From Gemmatimonadota bacterium (GTDB lineage: Bacteria > Gemmatimonadota > Gemmatimonadetes > Gemmatimonadales > GWC2-71-9), in the NCBI GenBank assembly GCA_003222085.1, contig QHUK01000001.1, positions 62,001 to 126,000 of the forward strand: a stretch of 64,000 nucleotides of DNA. Direction: 5' to 3'. Positions 50,056 to 59,544 of this stretch are shown here, piece by piece (the stretch's first letter is position 1; every line of letters begins with the position of its first letter). The notes beneath the pieces were generated by a model that was not told the origin of the DNA, ran no database searches, and saw only the letters and a program-made list of their open reading frames with translations. A program made the translations under genes and the position numbers.

Positions 50056-51495
50056 GTGAGTGAGTCGACAACACCATCGGCCGGTCGCGCCGATGCCACG
50101 GTCCTCAAGTTCGGCGGCACATCGGTCGCGGACGCCGCGGCATTGCAGCGGGTGGCTGGCGTGGTCCACGACGCGCAGCGCGGCACCCGGCCCGTCGTGG
50201 TCGTATCGGCGCTCGCCGGAGGGACCGACGCGCTGCTCGCGGCGGCCGACGCTGCCGCAAGCGGCGATCCGAAGCTGATGCTGCCACAGCTCGATGCCTT
50301 GCTCGAGCGGCATGCCGAGATCGCCCGTGGCCTGGCCCGTCCGGAAAGCGCCAAGGGGATCGGGACCGTGCTGGCGCGCGCGCGCGCCGAGATCGCGGAC
50401 CTGCTCGAGCGGGTCGCCGCAGAGCCGGAACACCAGCCCGCGCTGCGCGATGAGATCGCCTCCTACGGCGAGCGCCTCTCGGCGGCGCTCCTGACCGCCG
50501 TGCTGCTCGCCGCCGACGTGCCGGCGCGGTACGTGGACGCGCGCCACTGTCTCATCACCGACGAGACCCATGGCCGGGCGACTCCTCTCCCGAACACCGA
50601 ACAGCGTACGCGAGCGGAGCTCGCCCCCTTGCTCGACCGCCGCCTAGTCCCCGTTCTGGGCGGCTACATCGGGGCGACCCTCGAGGGCGTGACGACCACG
50701 CTAGGTCGCGGTGGATCCGACTACAGCGCGGCCCTGGTGGGCGCGGCCCTCGCCGCCCGAGAAATCCAGATCTGGACCGACGTGAGCGGCGTGCTGAGCG
50801 CCGATCCGCGCGTCGTGCCGGGGGCGCGGCCGATTCCCAGTCTCTCCTACGCCGAGGCCGCCGAGCTCGCCTATTTCGGCGCCAAGGTCCTGCACCCCAA
50901 GACGATCCAGCCGGCGATGGAACGGGACATCCCGGTGCGGATCTGCAACTCCCACGCGCCCGGCGATCCGGGGACCGTGGTGACGGCCCGAGGGGAAGTG
51001 CGCGCCGGGGCCGTGAAGGCCATCGCCCATAAGACCGGGATCACGGTGCTCCAAATCAACTCGACCCGCATGCTCGGTGCCTATGGTTTCCTGCGGGGGC
51101 TGTTTGAGGTGTTCGAACGGCACCAAACCGTGGTGGACGTGGTGACGACGTCGGAGGTGAGCGTGTCGCTCACCGTGGACGATGCGGGGTCCCTGCCCGC
51201 CATTGTCGCCGAGCTTCAAGCCCTGGGCACCGTGGCGGTCGAGTCGGGCCGCGCGATTGTGTGCGTGGTGGGGGAGGGTCTTCGGATCACGCCCGGGATC
51301 GCGGCGCGCGTGTTCGCGACCATCGCGGACATCAATGTGTCGCTCATTTCGCAGGGCGCCTCCCGCGTCAACCTCACCTTCGTCGTCGAGGAAACCCGGG
51401 TGCGGGAGGCGGTACTCCGGCTGCACGAGGCGCTGTTCGAGCGTCAGGGCGTGGACCTGGGCGCGGCTGCCGCGGCGGAGGAGCTGGCTTCGTGA
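50056..51495 (+). CDS. lysC: Aspartate kinase
   Basis: The 479-residue protein begins VLKFGGTSVADAAALQRVAG, the aspartokinase entry. VVVSALAGGTDALL and TLGRGGSDYSAAL are the ATP and aspartate site segments. Two ACT domains fill the C-terminal third (about 330-470: ITVLQINSTRMLGAYGFLRGLFEVF and VCVVGEGLRITPGIAARVFATI), so feedback control by Lys or Thr is expected. The GTG start has AGAGGTGAG upstream. It leads an overlapping operon lysC-dapE-dapB-dapA-dapD-proC. No homoserine dehydrogenase domain is present. Confidence 0.95.
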   Translation: MSESTTPSAGRADATVLKFGGTSVADAAALQRVAGVVHDAQRGTRPVVVVSALAGGTDALLAAADAAASGDPKLMLPQLDALLERHAEIARGLARPESAKGIGTVLARARAEIADLLERVAAEPEHQPALRDEIASYGERLSAALLTAVLLAADVPARYVDARHCLITDETHGRATPLPNTEQRTRAELAPLLDRRLVPVLGGYIGATLEGVTTTLGRGGSDYSAALVGAALAAREIQIWTDVSGVLSADPRVVPGARPIPSLSYAEAAELAYFGAKVLHPKTIQPAMERDIPVRICNSHAPGDPGTVVTARGEVRAGAVKAIAHKTGITVLQINSTRMLGAYGFLRGLFEVFERHQTVVDVVTTSEVSVSLTVDDAGSLPAIVAELQALGTVAVESGRAIVCVVGEGLRITPGIAARVFATIADINVSLISQGASRVNLTFVVEETRVREAVLRLHEALFERQGVDLGAAAAAEELAS

Positions 51496-52508
51496 TCGAC
51501 CTCGTGGCGCTGGCGTGCGACCTCGTAGACGTCCCGTCGGTCTCGGGCGAAGAGGCTCAAGTCGCGCGGTTTCTCGGCTCCTACCTCACGGACCTGGGCT
51601 ATCGCGTGGAGTTGTTCGATGCCGCGCCGGGGCGACCCAACGTGCTGGCGACCACGGATCAACCACCGCGCATCGTGCTGTCCAGCCACCTCGACACCGT
51701 ACCGCCGCACATGCCGGCCCGACTCGCGGACGGCGTCCTGCACGGCCGCGGGGCCTGCGACGCGAAGGGGATCGTGGCGGCGCAGATCGCCGCCGCCGAG
51801 CGGCTCCGCGCGGAAGGCGTAGACGGGATTGGGCTGCTGTTCGTCGTGGACGAGGAAATGGGAAGCGTGGGCGCGCGGGCGGCGAATGCGCACCCCCTGG
51901 CGGGGGAATGTCGCTGGCTCATCGACGGCGAGCCGACCGACAATCGGCTCGCCGCCGGCTCCAAAGGATCGCTGCGCCTCACGTTGTGCACTGCCGGCGT
52001 CCCCGCCCACTCGGCCTATCCCGAGCGCGGGCGCTCGGCGATCGATTCACTGCTCGACGTGCTGGAGGACGTGCGTCGCGCCACCTGGCCGACGCATCCG
52101 CTCTTCGGGGAAACGACGGTCAACATCGGGGTCATCGCCGGCGGAACACGGCCCAACGTCGTGGCCGCGGACGCCCGGGCCGACCTGCAAGTGCGGCTGG
52201 TGACCGAGGCCCCACCGGTGCAAGCGCTGCTCGAGCACGCGGTCCGGGACCGGGCCAGGATCGACTACCTGACGGCGGTGCCGCCGCTGCGGCTCGCGAC
52301 GGTCCCCGGGTTCGAGACCTGCGTCGTCCGCTTTACCACCGACATCCCGCACCTCACGAACTGGGGTACCCCCTTGCTGCTCGGGCCGGGCTCGATCCTG
52401 GACGCGCACAGCGCACACGAGCGGATCTCCGAGGCCGAGCTCGCCGAGGGCGCCGACGCCTATGTCCGTCTGGTGCACGCGCTCGCGGTGCGGAAGGCCG
52501 AGGTGTGA
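51492..52508 (+). CDS. dapE: M20-family deacylase, probable succinyl-diaminopimelate desuccinylase
   Basis: The 338-residue metallohydrolase has LSSHLDTVPPH (first metal His, Asp), GRGACDAKGIVAAQ (bridging Asp), VVDEEMGSVGA (catalytic and metal Glu), GSKGSLRLTL and AHSAYPERGRSAID of the dimer lid. The C-terminal LLGPGSILDAHSAHERI carries the last metal His. M20 enzymes include DapE and ArgE; the lysC/dap context favours DapE, which removes succinate from N-succinyl-LL-DAP. The GTG overlaps the lysC stop (GTGA) and the end overlaps dapB. Confidence 0.87.
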   Translation: MIDLVALACDLVDVPSVSGEEAQVARFLGSYLTDLGYRVELFDAAPGRPNVLATTDQPPRIVLSSHLDTVPPHMPARLADGVLHGRGACDAKGIVAAQIAAAERLRAEGVDGIGLLFVVDEEMGSVGARAANAHPLAGECRWLIDGEPTDNRLAAGSKGSLRLTLCTAGVPAHSAYPERGRSAIDSLLDVLEDVRRATWPTHPLFGETTVNIGVIAGGTRPNVVAADARADLQVRLVTEAPPVQALLEHAVRDRARIDYLTAVPPLRLATVPGFETCVVRFTTDIPHLTNWGTPLLLGPGSILDAHSAHERISEAELAEGADAYVRLVHALAVRKAEV

Positions 52509-53239
52509 AGATCGCCCTGTTCGGCCACGGGACCATGGGACGGGTGCTCGAGGAGAGCGCCCGCGCCGCGGGGGAGGAGATCGGCGTGGTTTTCACGTCG
52601 GCCAACGTCGGCGACGCTCCGCGGCTCCTCCCCAGCCACACGGTGGCCGTCGATTTTTCCACGCCCGGCGCCGTACGGGCCCACGCGGAAGCCGCCGCCG
52701 CGGCAGGGGTGCCGTTGGTGGAAGGCACGACGGGCTGGCACCGCGACGAAGCCGGAGTCCGGAAGGTCGTGGAGGAGCGTGGCGGCGCGCTCATCTACGG
52801 GGCCAACTTCTCGATCGGGGTGAACCTGTTCTATCGCATCGTCGCGGGTGCCGCGGAGCTGCTCCGCGGCGTGGCCGGATACGATCCGTTCATCGAGGAG
52901 GCACACCACGCCCGTAAGCGCGACGCGCCTTCGGGCACGGCGGTGGCGCTACAGGCCATCCTCTCCCGCGGACTCGGGCCGGGGGAGGAGGGGCATCGAG
53001 TGTCGATCGCGAGCACGCGCGCCGGTCACATCCCGGGAACGCACCGCGTCGGGTTCGACTCCGCCGCCGATCAGATCCTGTTGGTGCATACCGCGCGGTC
53101 CCGCGCGGGCTTCGCCGCTGGCGCGCTGCTCGCCGCGCGCTGGATCGTGGGGCGGCGGGGGGTATATGCCTTCGCCGACGTGCTGGACGACATCCTGGCG
53201 CTCGAGCCGGAGCCGGGGAGGGAAAGGAAGGTCCGATGA
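52505..53239 (+). CDS. dapB: 4-hydroxy-tetrahydrodipicolinate reductase
   Basis: The 244-residue reductase begins KIALFGHGTMGRVLEE (NAD(P) loop). It has VDFSTPGAVRAHAEAAAAAG, GTTGW, NFSIGVNLFYRI and EEAHHARKRDAPSGTA, the substrate-binding HH and K-x-DAPSGT signature of DapB, and ends in a dimer or tetramer strand with HTARSRAGFAAGAL. It is slightly shorter than typical enzymes. The GTG overlaps the dapE stop and its own stop overlaps dapA. Confidence 0.94.
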   Translation: MKIALFGHGTMGRVLEESARAAGEEIGVVFTSANVGDAPRLLPSHTVAVDFSTPGAVRAHAEAAAAAGVPLVEGTTGWHRDEAGVRKVVEERGGALIYGANFSIGVNLFYRIVAGAAELLRGVAGYDPFIEEAHHARKRDAPSGTAVALQAILSRGLGPGEEGHRVSIASTRAGHIPGTHRVGFDSAADQILLVHTARSRAGFAAGALLAARWIVGRRGVYAFADVLDDILALEPEPGRERKVR

Positions 53240-54159
53240 GCCAACATCTGGAGTGGCTGCGCGGTTGCGGGACGGCCCTCGTCACCCCGTTCAACGCCGC
53301 CGGCGACGTGCACGAGGCGCGGTTGCGCGCGCTCGTCGAGCGGCAGATCTCAGCTGGGGTCCGACTGCTCGTCCCGTGCGGAACGACGGGAGAAGCCGCG
53401 ACCCTCATGGCGCCGGAGCACGAGCGCGTGATCGCACTTACCGTCGAGTCGGCCCGAGGGCGGGCGAAGGTGCTCGCCGGCGTGGGAAGCAACGCCACCG
53501 CCGCCACGATCGAGCGGGCCCGCGCGGCGCGCGCCGCCGGAGCCGACGCGCTGCTCGTCGTGGCCCCGTACTACAACAAGCCCACCCAGGCCGGGCTCCA
53601 GGCGCACTTCCGCGCCGTCGCCGACGCCATGAGAGACGTGCCGGTGGTGCTCTACAACGTGCCGGGTCGCACGGCATCGAACATCGCCGCCACGACCGTC
53701 CTCACTCTGGCGCGGGAGACGGACAACATCGTCGCGGTGAAGGAAGCATCGGGCGACCTGGCCCAGATCATGGCCATCCTGCGCGACCGGCCGCCGGGAT
53801 TCCGCGTGCTGTCGGGGGACGACGCCGTGACCCTGCCCCTGATTGCGTTGGGCGCCGACGGGGTCGTGTCCGTCGTGTCGAACGAAGCGCCCGATCTCAT
53901 GGTGAAGCTCACGGAAAGCGCGCTCGCCGGCGCATGGGACTCGGCCCGCGAGCTGCACTACCGCTTGCTCCCCCTCATGGAGGCGAACTTCATCGAGTCG
54001 AACCCGGGGCCCGTCAAAGCCGCGCTCGCGCTGATGGGACTCCTGGAAGAGCGGTTCCGGCTGCCGCTCGTCCCCGTGCAGGAGCAGACGCGGGCTCGCC
54101 TGCGGGTGGTGCTGGGAACGCTCGGCCTCTTGCCGGGCGCCGCGCATGTCGCTGCGTGA
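53236..54159 (+). CDS. dapA: 4-hydroxy-tetrahydrodipicolinate synthase
   Basis: The 307-residue TIM barrel has [38 protein letters not shown] with the catalytic Tyr, [26 protein letters not shown] with the Schiff-base lysine, and [11 protein letters not shown]. It condenses pyruvate and aspartate semialdehyde. It overlaps dapB by four bases and dapD by 14. Confidence 0.96.
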   Translation: MSQHLEWLRGCGTALVTPFNAAGDVHEARLRALVERQISAGVRLLVPCGTTGEAATLMAPEHERVIALTVESARGRAKVLAGVGSNATAATIERARAARAAGADALLVVAPYYNKPTQAGLQAHFRAVADAMRDVPVVLYNVPGRTASNIAATTVLTLARETDNIVAVKEASGDLAQIMAILRDRPPGFRVLSGDDAVTLPLIALGADGVVSVVSNEAPDLMVKLTESALAGAWDSARELHYRLLPLMEANFIESNPGPVKAALALMGLLEERFRLPLVPVQEQTRARLRVVLGTLGLLPGAAHVAA

Positions 54160-54979
54160 GCGCGTCGAGGCGCTCGCGTCCCAAAAGCGGGAGCACTACG
54201 GCCAGCCCGAGCACGCGCTGTTCGCGGAGTTCCGGGCCGCCCTCACGCGCGGTGAGATCCGCGCCGCCCAACGGGCGCGCGACGGCGGGTGGTGCGTCAA
54301 CGCGTGGGTCAAGCAGGGAATCCTCCTCGGGTTCCGCATGGGCGCCCTCGCCGATATGTCGGCGCACCCGACCCTCAGGTTCTTCGACAAGGACACCTAC
54401 CCCGTGCGGCCCACCACCCTCGCGGACGGCGTGCGCATCGTCCCCGGGGGATCGAGCATCCGCGACGGGGCGTACGTGGCCCCGGGCGTGGTCTGCATGC
54501 CGCCGATGTACGTGAATGTGGGCGCGTACGTGGACGAGGGCACCATGATCGACAGCCACGCCCTCGTCGGCTCGTGCGCCCAGATTGGCAAGCGGGTGCA
54601 CCTCTCGGCCGCGGCCCAGATCGGGGGAGTGCTCGAGCCCATCGGCGCGCTGCCGGTCATCATCGAAGACGAGACGCTGGTGGGCGGCGGATGTGGAATC
54701 TACGAGGGCGCCATCGTGCGCGACCGCGCCGTCCTCGCACCCGGAACGATCCTGACAGGGTCGACGCCGGTCTACGACCTCGTGCGCGATCAGGTGTACC
54801 GCCGCAACGGCGACCGGCCGCTCGAGATTCCGGCCGGCGCGGTTGTGGTGCCGGGCACGCGGGGGGCGCCCGGTGCGGCGGCCGCACGGTGGGGCATCTC
54901 GCTCTACGCGCCGGTGATCGTGAAGTATCGGGACGAGAAGACCGACGCCGCGACTCTGCTCGAGGAGTACCTGCGATGA
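54146..54979 (+). CDS. dapD: 2,3,4,5-tetrahydropyridine-2,6-dicarboxylate N-succinyltransferase
   Basis: The 277-residue protein has a helical N-terminal domain ([15 protein letters not shown]...[18 protein letters not shown]) and a left-handed beta-helix of hexapeptide repeats ([50 protein letters not shown]). These are DapD motifs. With DapE it defines the succinylase branch of lysine/DAP synthesis. The ATG lies inside the end of dapA and the stop overlaps proC. Confidence 0.96.
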   Translation: MSLRERVEALASQKREHYGQPEHALFAEFRAALTRGEIRAAQRARDGGWCVNAWVKQGILLGFRMGALADMSAHPTLRFFDKDTYPVRPTTLADGVRIVPGGSSIRDGAYVAPGVVCMPPMYVNVGAYVDEGTMIDSHALVGSCAQIGKRVHLSAAAQIGGVLEPIGALPVIIEDETLVGGGCGIYEGAIVRDRAVLAPGTILTGSTPVYDLVRDQVYRRNGDRPLEIPAGAVVVPGTRGAPGAAAARWGISLYAPVIVKYRDEKTDAATLLEEYLR

Positions 54980-55788
54980 AGCAACAGCGTGTGGCGGTAC
55001 TGGGACTGGGGAAGATCGGGAACATCCTGCTGCAGGGGCTGCTCAAGGCGGGCCTCCCGCCGGCGAACGCCGTCGCCACGGTACGGCACGCAGAGCGGGC
55101 GCAAGCGCTCGGAAAAGAGCGCGCCGTGCCCGTCGGAACGGACAATCGCGCGGCGGCGCGCGGAGCGGACGTGGTCATCATCGCCGTCAAGCCGCAGAAC
55201 GTTCGCGAGCTGCTCGAGGAGATTCGGGCGGACGTGACCCCGGCGCAGCTCGTGATCTCCGTCGCCGCCTCCGTCCCGACGGGCTTCATCGAGAACCTGC
55301 TCACGACGCCGACTCCGGTAATCCGGGCCATGCCGAACACCCCGAGCCAGGTGGGCGCGGGCATGACCGGCATTTGCAGGGGAAAACACGCGACGGACGC
55401 GCATCTCGACACCGCCCGGCGGCTGTTCGACACGGTGGGCCGGACCGTGGTGGTCGACGAGAAGCACATGGATGCGGTCACCGGTCTCTCGGCGAGCGGT
55501 CCGGCCTTCGTCTACATCATCCTCGAGTCGCTCGCGGAGGCGGGCGTGAAGGTCGGGTTGCCGCGCGACATCGCGACCGTCCTTTCCGCGCAGACCCTGC
55601 TCGGCGCCGCGAAGGTGCAGCTCGACACCGGCGATCACCCCGCCCTGCTCAAGGATACCGTCACGACGCCGGCGGGGTGCACCATCGACGGCATCCTCGA
55701 GCTCGAAGAGGGCAAGCTGCGGGTCACCCTCATCAAGGCCGTCGTGAAGGCCACGCAACGCGCGAAGGAGCTGATGTACGAGAAGTAA
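54976..55788 (+). CDS. proC: Pyrroline-5-carboxylate reductase
   Basis: The 270-residue protein begins [18 protein letters not shown] (NAD(P) loop), then [49 protein letters not shown] and [15 protein letters not shown], the P5CR signature. It makes proline from P5C. It is attached to the dap operon by an ATGA overlap, although proline and lysine pathways are separate. The next gene is convergent with a six-base gap. Confidence 0.95.
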   Translation: MKQQRVAVLGLGKIGNILLQGLLKAGLPPANAVATVRHAERAQALGKERAVPVGTDNRAAARGADVVIIAVKPQNVRELLEEIRADVTPAQLVISVAASVPTGFIENLLTTPTPVIRAMPNTPSQVGAGMTGICRGKHATDAHLDTARRLFDTVGRTVVVDEKHMDAVTGLSASGPAFVYIILESLAEAGVKVGLPRDIATVLSAQTLLGAAKVQLDTGDHPALLKDTVTTPAGCTIDGILELEEGKLRVTLIKAVVKATQRAKELMYEK

Positions 55789-55794
55789 GCGAGG

Positions 55795-56091
55795 CTACGT
55801 GTAGTCCTGGAACGGCTCCGTGAGCAGCCGAACGCCGAGCGGCTTGTACTCGAGCACGTGCGTGAGACGGACCTCGTCTCCCACGCGCTCCACGCGCGTC
55901 TCGATCAGCGCGAACTCCTTGGCATCGCCGAGCCCCAGCCGGTTCAGCCGCTCGGCTTCTCCCTTGCACACGTCCCCTGGCGTGGGCTTCGGATTCGGGT
56001 AGGCGTCCTCGTGATGATGCCGCAGGGCGTCCCAATGCTCGTCGCCGGCGCGCTCCACTGATTCACGGATGTCGTCCCGGGTGAGCGGCAT
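55795..56091 (-). CDS. Small conserved-looking hypothetical protein
   Basis: The 98-residue soluble protein starts PLTRDDIRESVERAGDEHWD and is rich in charged residues, with a beta-like C-terminal part (FALIETRVERVGDEVRLTHVLEY). I do not recognise the family. The ATG at 56091 is chosen because the frame further upstream (to 56178) is only the translation of an ATCCTGAGC-family repeat; the ribosome site is weak. Codon use and periodicity look genuine. It is convergent with proC. Confidence 0.6.
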   Translation of the reverse strand: MPLTRDDIRESVERAGDEHWDALRHHHEDAYPNPKPTPGDVCKGEAERLNRLGLGDAKEFALIETRVERVGDEVRLTHVLEYKPLGVRLLTEPFQDYT

Positions 56092-56125
56092 GCGGAAGAA
56101 GTTATCGCACTGCCTCCGGCGCGCA

Positions 56126-56240
56126 AAAAGCAGATCCTTCGCTCCTGCGGCGCTCAGGATGACAGCCCCTTCGACCACCGCCGACCGGCGCTGTCATCCT
56201 GAGCGAGCGCGCGGAACGCGCGCGACGCGAAGGATCTGCT
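56126..56240. repeat. ATCCTGAGC-family repeat, inverted pair
   Basis: AGCAGATCCTTCGC...GCGCTCAGGATGACA is followed by TGTCATCCTGAGCGAGCG...GCGAAGGATCTGCT. It lies in the divergent gap between the small hypothetical gene and the DUF4349 gene; the rest of that gap (56092-56343) shows nothing else. Confidence 0.87.
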
Positions 56241-56343
56241 GCATCGGGCACCATCCGAGCGGCCCCAGCCGAGGGTTACGCCGGTGTGCATCCAAGGGCG
56301 TCCTGTACGTCTCTCAGGGACCTACCCCTTCGGAGAGAACGCC

Positions 56344-57258
56344 ATGCGGACACCCATCATCGCGGCGGCGCTCGCCGCGTTGGCTGCTTGCAACTCGCCG
56401 CTCGAGCGTCAGGCCCCGATGGCGGACTCGGGCGCCGTCGCGCAGGCCGAGCGCGCCGGCTTCGCGCAGTCCGCGCGCGTGGACCGGGTTGCTCGTGCCG
56501 CCGCGCCGATGGTGGCGCAGCCGCGAGCCGTGGCCGCAGCGGCAGACGTCCCGCTGTTCTCGCGCTCCAGCGTCGCCCCGAGCATGGTGATCCGCACCGG
56601 CCAGGCGAGCATCGAAGTCGACTCGCTCGAGCGGGCGGTCGCGCAGGTACGCCTGCTCGCTACACGGGTCGGCGGATACGTCGCCAACACGGTGATGCAG
56701 ACCGGTCGCGGCGATCTGCGCTCGGCGAGCCTCGAGGTCAAGATCCCGACCGAACGGTTCGACGACGGGCTCAACGGGCTCGCGCCGCTCGGAAAGCTCG
56801 AATCCGTGAACGTCCTCGCCGAGGACGTTGGAGAGGAATTCACGGACGTCACCGCCCGCATGGAGAACTCCCGGCGGCTCGAGTCACGGCTGATCGATCT
56901 GCTGGCGAGAGGCACCGGCAAGTTGAAGGACGTCCTCGAGGTGGAACAGGAGCTGGCGCGAGTCCGCGAGGACATCGAGCGCACCGAAGGGCGACTGCGC
57001 TACCTCCGGGCGCATGCGGCGCTCAGCACCCTCACCATCGCCGTCCACGAACCCCTCCCCATCGTGGGACACGCGGGATCGAGCGTGATCGGCGAGGCGT
57101 TCAAGCAGGCGTGGCGCAACTTCGTCGCCCTGGTAGCGGCCTGCATCCGGGGGCTCGGAATCGTGATCCCTCTCGGCGTGCTCGCGACGGCCGCCTGGGT
57201 CAGCGTGACGCGTTGGCGGAAGGGGCAGCCGTCACGCCCGGCGGAAGCCCAATCCTGA
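56344..57258 (+). CDS. DUF4349 lipoprotein
   Basis: The 304-residue protein has a lipobox LAAC near residue 16, a low-complexity linker, then the DUF4349 domain. VIRTGQASIEVDSLERAVAQVRLLATRVGGYVAN is the typical opening and a coiled-coil like ENSRRLESRLIDLLARGTGKLKDVLEVEQELARVREDIERTEGRLRYL follows in pieces. A C-terminal transmembrane helix (GLGIVIPLGVLATAAWVSV) is followed by a basic tail. The family is an envelope protein of unknown role. The ATG at 56344 is preceded by GGAGAG. Confidence 0.87.
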   Translation: MRTPIIAAALAALAACNSPLERQAPMADSGAVAQAERAGFAQSARVDRVARAAAPMVAQPRAVAAAADVPLFSRSSVAPSMVIRTGQASIEVDSLERAVAQVRLLATRVGGYVANTVMQTGRGDLRSASLEVKIPTERFDDGLNGLAPLGKLESVNVLAEDVGEEFTDVTARMENSRRLESRLIDLLARGTGKLKDVLEVEQELARVREDIERTEGRLRYLRAHAALSTLTIAVHEPLPIVGHAGSSVIGEAFKQAWRNFVALVAACIRGLGIVIPLGVLATAAWVSVTRWRKGQPSRPAEAQS

Positions 57259-57302
57259 TCACCGCCGGTCGTCGCAGACGTCCAACAAGAAGGCGCGAGT
57301 CT

Positions 57303-57320
57303 TGTTGCGGCGCCGCAACA
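57303..57320. promoter_or_regulatory. 18-bp perfect palindrome upstream of the quinoprotein gene
   Basis: TGTTGCGGC-GCCGCAACA is a perfect dyad in the 182-base gap after the DUF4349 gene. It may be an operator; nothing else in the gap stands out. Confidence 0.4.
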
Positions 57321-57440
57321 CACAGCGGTGCCCGTCGTCCACGCTCCACGTATCATCGTGGCGCTGCTCCGTGCTTTCCGACCGCCGCGCTCCCGCCTCA
57401 CCTGTTGTCCGAAACTTGCGGCGCGCGCAGCCATCGCTCT

Positions 57441-59519
57441 ATGGCCCATTCAGTCCTACCGGCAGCACGGCGGCGCGGATGGAGCGGTTGGTCGGCCCTG
57501 AGGAGGCTCGCGCTCGTCCTGGGTGCCTCGCTCGGGATCGGTGTAGGCGGGACCTCCTGCGCCGCCGCCGACCCCGCCGCCTCGAGCCTCCCTGCTGTGT
57601 TTTCGCCGGATCAAGCCAGACGGGGAGGGCAGATCTATCGCGCCTCCTGTGCCGACTGCCACGGCACCGAGCTTCAAGGCACGGCCGGGCCGCCGCTCAC
57701 CGGTCCGGCATTCGCTCGCCGATGGGAGTCCTCCGAGCGCTCCGCCGCCGACTTGTTCTACGTTCTGCGCACGTCGATGCCGAAACTCGCGATGGGCTCC
57801 CTGACGCCCGACGACTACACAGCGGTGTTCGCCTACCTGCTGGAGCGCAACGGCTGGCCTGCGGGGGCGCGGCGGTTCGACGCCTCGGACAGCGTGCTTC
57901 AGCTGATTCGCTTAGACGACCGCTCCGCCCGGGCAGGCCTGGTCCCGCTCGCAGTCCCGGAGTTCATTCGCGGCGACAGTACGCCGCCGCGCGGCGCCGG
58001 CCCGAGCCCCGTCGAGCTCACGAATCCCGACTCCGCCGACTGGCTGTACCACACGGGCACCTTCTCCGGCATGCGGTACTCACGACTCAGCCAGCTCGCT
58101 CCCGCCAACGTCGGACGCCTCGCCGTCGCCTGCGTCTTTCAGGTCGGCTCGAGCGAGACCTTCCAAACGGGCCCCCTCGTGTACCGCGGCGTGATGTACC
58201 TGACGACTGTCCGCCAGACGATCGCGATCGACGCCGCGACCTGCCGTCCCCGCTGGCGCCACACGTGGCAGCCGAGAGACTATGAGCTCTGGCCCATGAA
58301 CCGCGGCGTAGCGCTCGCGCGCGGGTACGTCGTCCGGGGCACAGCCGACGGCTATCTCCTGGGGCTCGACGCCCGCGACGGCAAGCTGCTGTGGGCACGC
58401 CACGTCGCTCGTCCCGACGTGGGCGAGACGATCACCATGCCGCCGCTCGCCTACGACGACCTCGTCCTGATCGGGCCCGCCGGCGGCGAGAACAACATTC
58501 GGGGCTGGATTGGCGCCTTCCGGCTCTCCGACGGCGCGCCCGTGTGGCGCTTCAACACCGTGCCGGGCCCGGGCGAGCCGGGGGCGGAGACCTGGGCGAA
58601 CCCCAAGGGTCTTGCTCAGGGAGGGGGGGCGGTCTGGAGTCCGCTCGCGCTCGATCCGGTCAAGGGAGAGCTGTACGTCGCCGTCACGAATCCCGCCCCC
58701 GACCTCGCCGGGCATCTCCGGCCGGGGACGAATCTCTATACCAACGCCCTCGTGGCCCTCGATGTCCGCACGGGCCGGCTGCGGTGGTACGATCAGCTCC
58801 TGCCCGGCGACACACACGATTGGGACCTCACGCAGGTCTCCCCCCTCTTTCGCGAGACCGTCGGCGGTCGTGAGCGGAATCTGATCGCCACCGCGGGCAA
58901 GGCGGGCGTGCTCACCGTACTCGATCGCGATACGCACGAACGGGTCTACGAAGTCGCGATCACCACCCGGCTGAACGCCGACGCGCCCGTGGGGAGGAGA
59001 CCCACCAGAGTGTGCCCCGGTATCCACGGCGGCGTCGAGTGGAACGGGCCTGCGTACCATCCCAACACACACTTGCTCTACGTACCGGCCGTGGACTGGT
59101 GCGGCACCTACCAAACCGCAAGGACGGCGCGCTACGTCCCCGGCACCCAGTATATGGGTGGTGGGTACGGATCGGATTCCGCCGCCGACGCCAGAGGGTG
59201 GCTCACGGCCGTGGACGCGGCGAGTGGGACGGTGCGCTGGCGATATCGCTCCCCGAAGCCCATGGTCGCGGGTGTGACCGCGACCGCCGGGGGGCTGGTC
59301 TTCACCGGTGAGCTGACGGGAGACTTCCTCGCGCTCGACGCCGCGACGGGCCGGGAGCTGTACCGCTTCTATACGGGTTCGGGGATCCTGGGAGGGGTCG
59401 TGACGTACGCGGTGGACGGCGAGCAGTACGTCGCCGCCGCGTCCGGGGGCGGGTCATACAACTTCGGTCGGGAGGGATCGCCGACCGTCTTCGTCTTCTC
59501 GCTCCCCCCTCGCCACTAG
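57441..59519 (+). CDS. Cytochrome c - PQQ quinoprotein dehydrogenase fusion
   Basis: The 692-residue exported protein has a signal-like N-terminus. A cytochrome c domain at about 55-145 (IYRASCADCHGTELQG with the CxxCH heme site, and a distal Met near SMPKLAMG) leads to an eight-bladed PQQ propeller: DWLYHTGTFSGMRYSRLSQL, AIDAATCRPRW, WAPLALD-like WSPLALD, VALDVRTGRLRWYDQLLPGDTHDWDLTQ and WLTAVDAASGTVRWRY. It would oxidise an alcohol or sugar and pass electrons to the fused heme. Heme first then propeller is the reverse of the usual C-terminal heme order of type II quinohemoproteins. The start is uncertain. Confidence 0.85.
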   Translation: MAHSVLPAARRRGWSGWSALRRLALVLGASLGIGVGGTSCAAADPAASSLPAVFSPDQARRGGQIYRASCADCHGTELQGTAGPPLTGPAFARRWESSERSAADLFYVLRTSMPKLAMGSLTPDDYTAVFAYLLERNGWPAGARRFDASDSVLQLIRLDDRSARAGLVPLAVPEFIRGDSTPPRGAGPSPVELTNPDSADWLYHTGTFSGMRYSRLSQLAPANVGRLAVACVFQVGSSETFQTGPLVYRGVMYLTTVRQTIAIDAATCRPRWRHTWQPRDYELWPMNRGVALARGYVVRGTADGYLLGLDARDGKLLWARHVARPDVGETITMPPLAYDDLVLIGPAGGENNIRGWIGAFRLSDGAPVWRFNTVPGPGEPGAETWANPKGLAQGGGAVWSPLALDPVKGELYVAVTNPAPDLAGHLRPGTNLYTNALVALDVRTGRLRWYDQLLPGDTHDWDLTQVSPLFRETVGGRERNLIATAGKAGVLTVLDRDTHERVYEVAITTRLNADAPVGRRPTRVCPGIHGGVEWNGPAYHPNTHLLYVPAVDWCGTYQTARTARYVPGTQYMGGGYGSDSAADARGWLTAVDAASGTVRWRYRSPKPMVAGVTATAGGLVFTGELTGDFLALDAATGRELYRFYTGSGILGGVVTYAVDGEQYVAAASGGGSYNFGREGSPTVFVFSLPPRH

Positions 59520-59544
59520 CACGCCGAACGGTCGGAGGCGCTCC

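Noticed and set aside
56092-56178. N-terminal extension of the small hypothetical protein
   Set aside because: The extra residues (ILSAAGAKDLLF) are a translation of the ATCCTGAGC-family repeat and not protein sequence.
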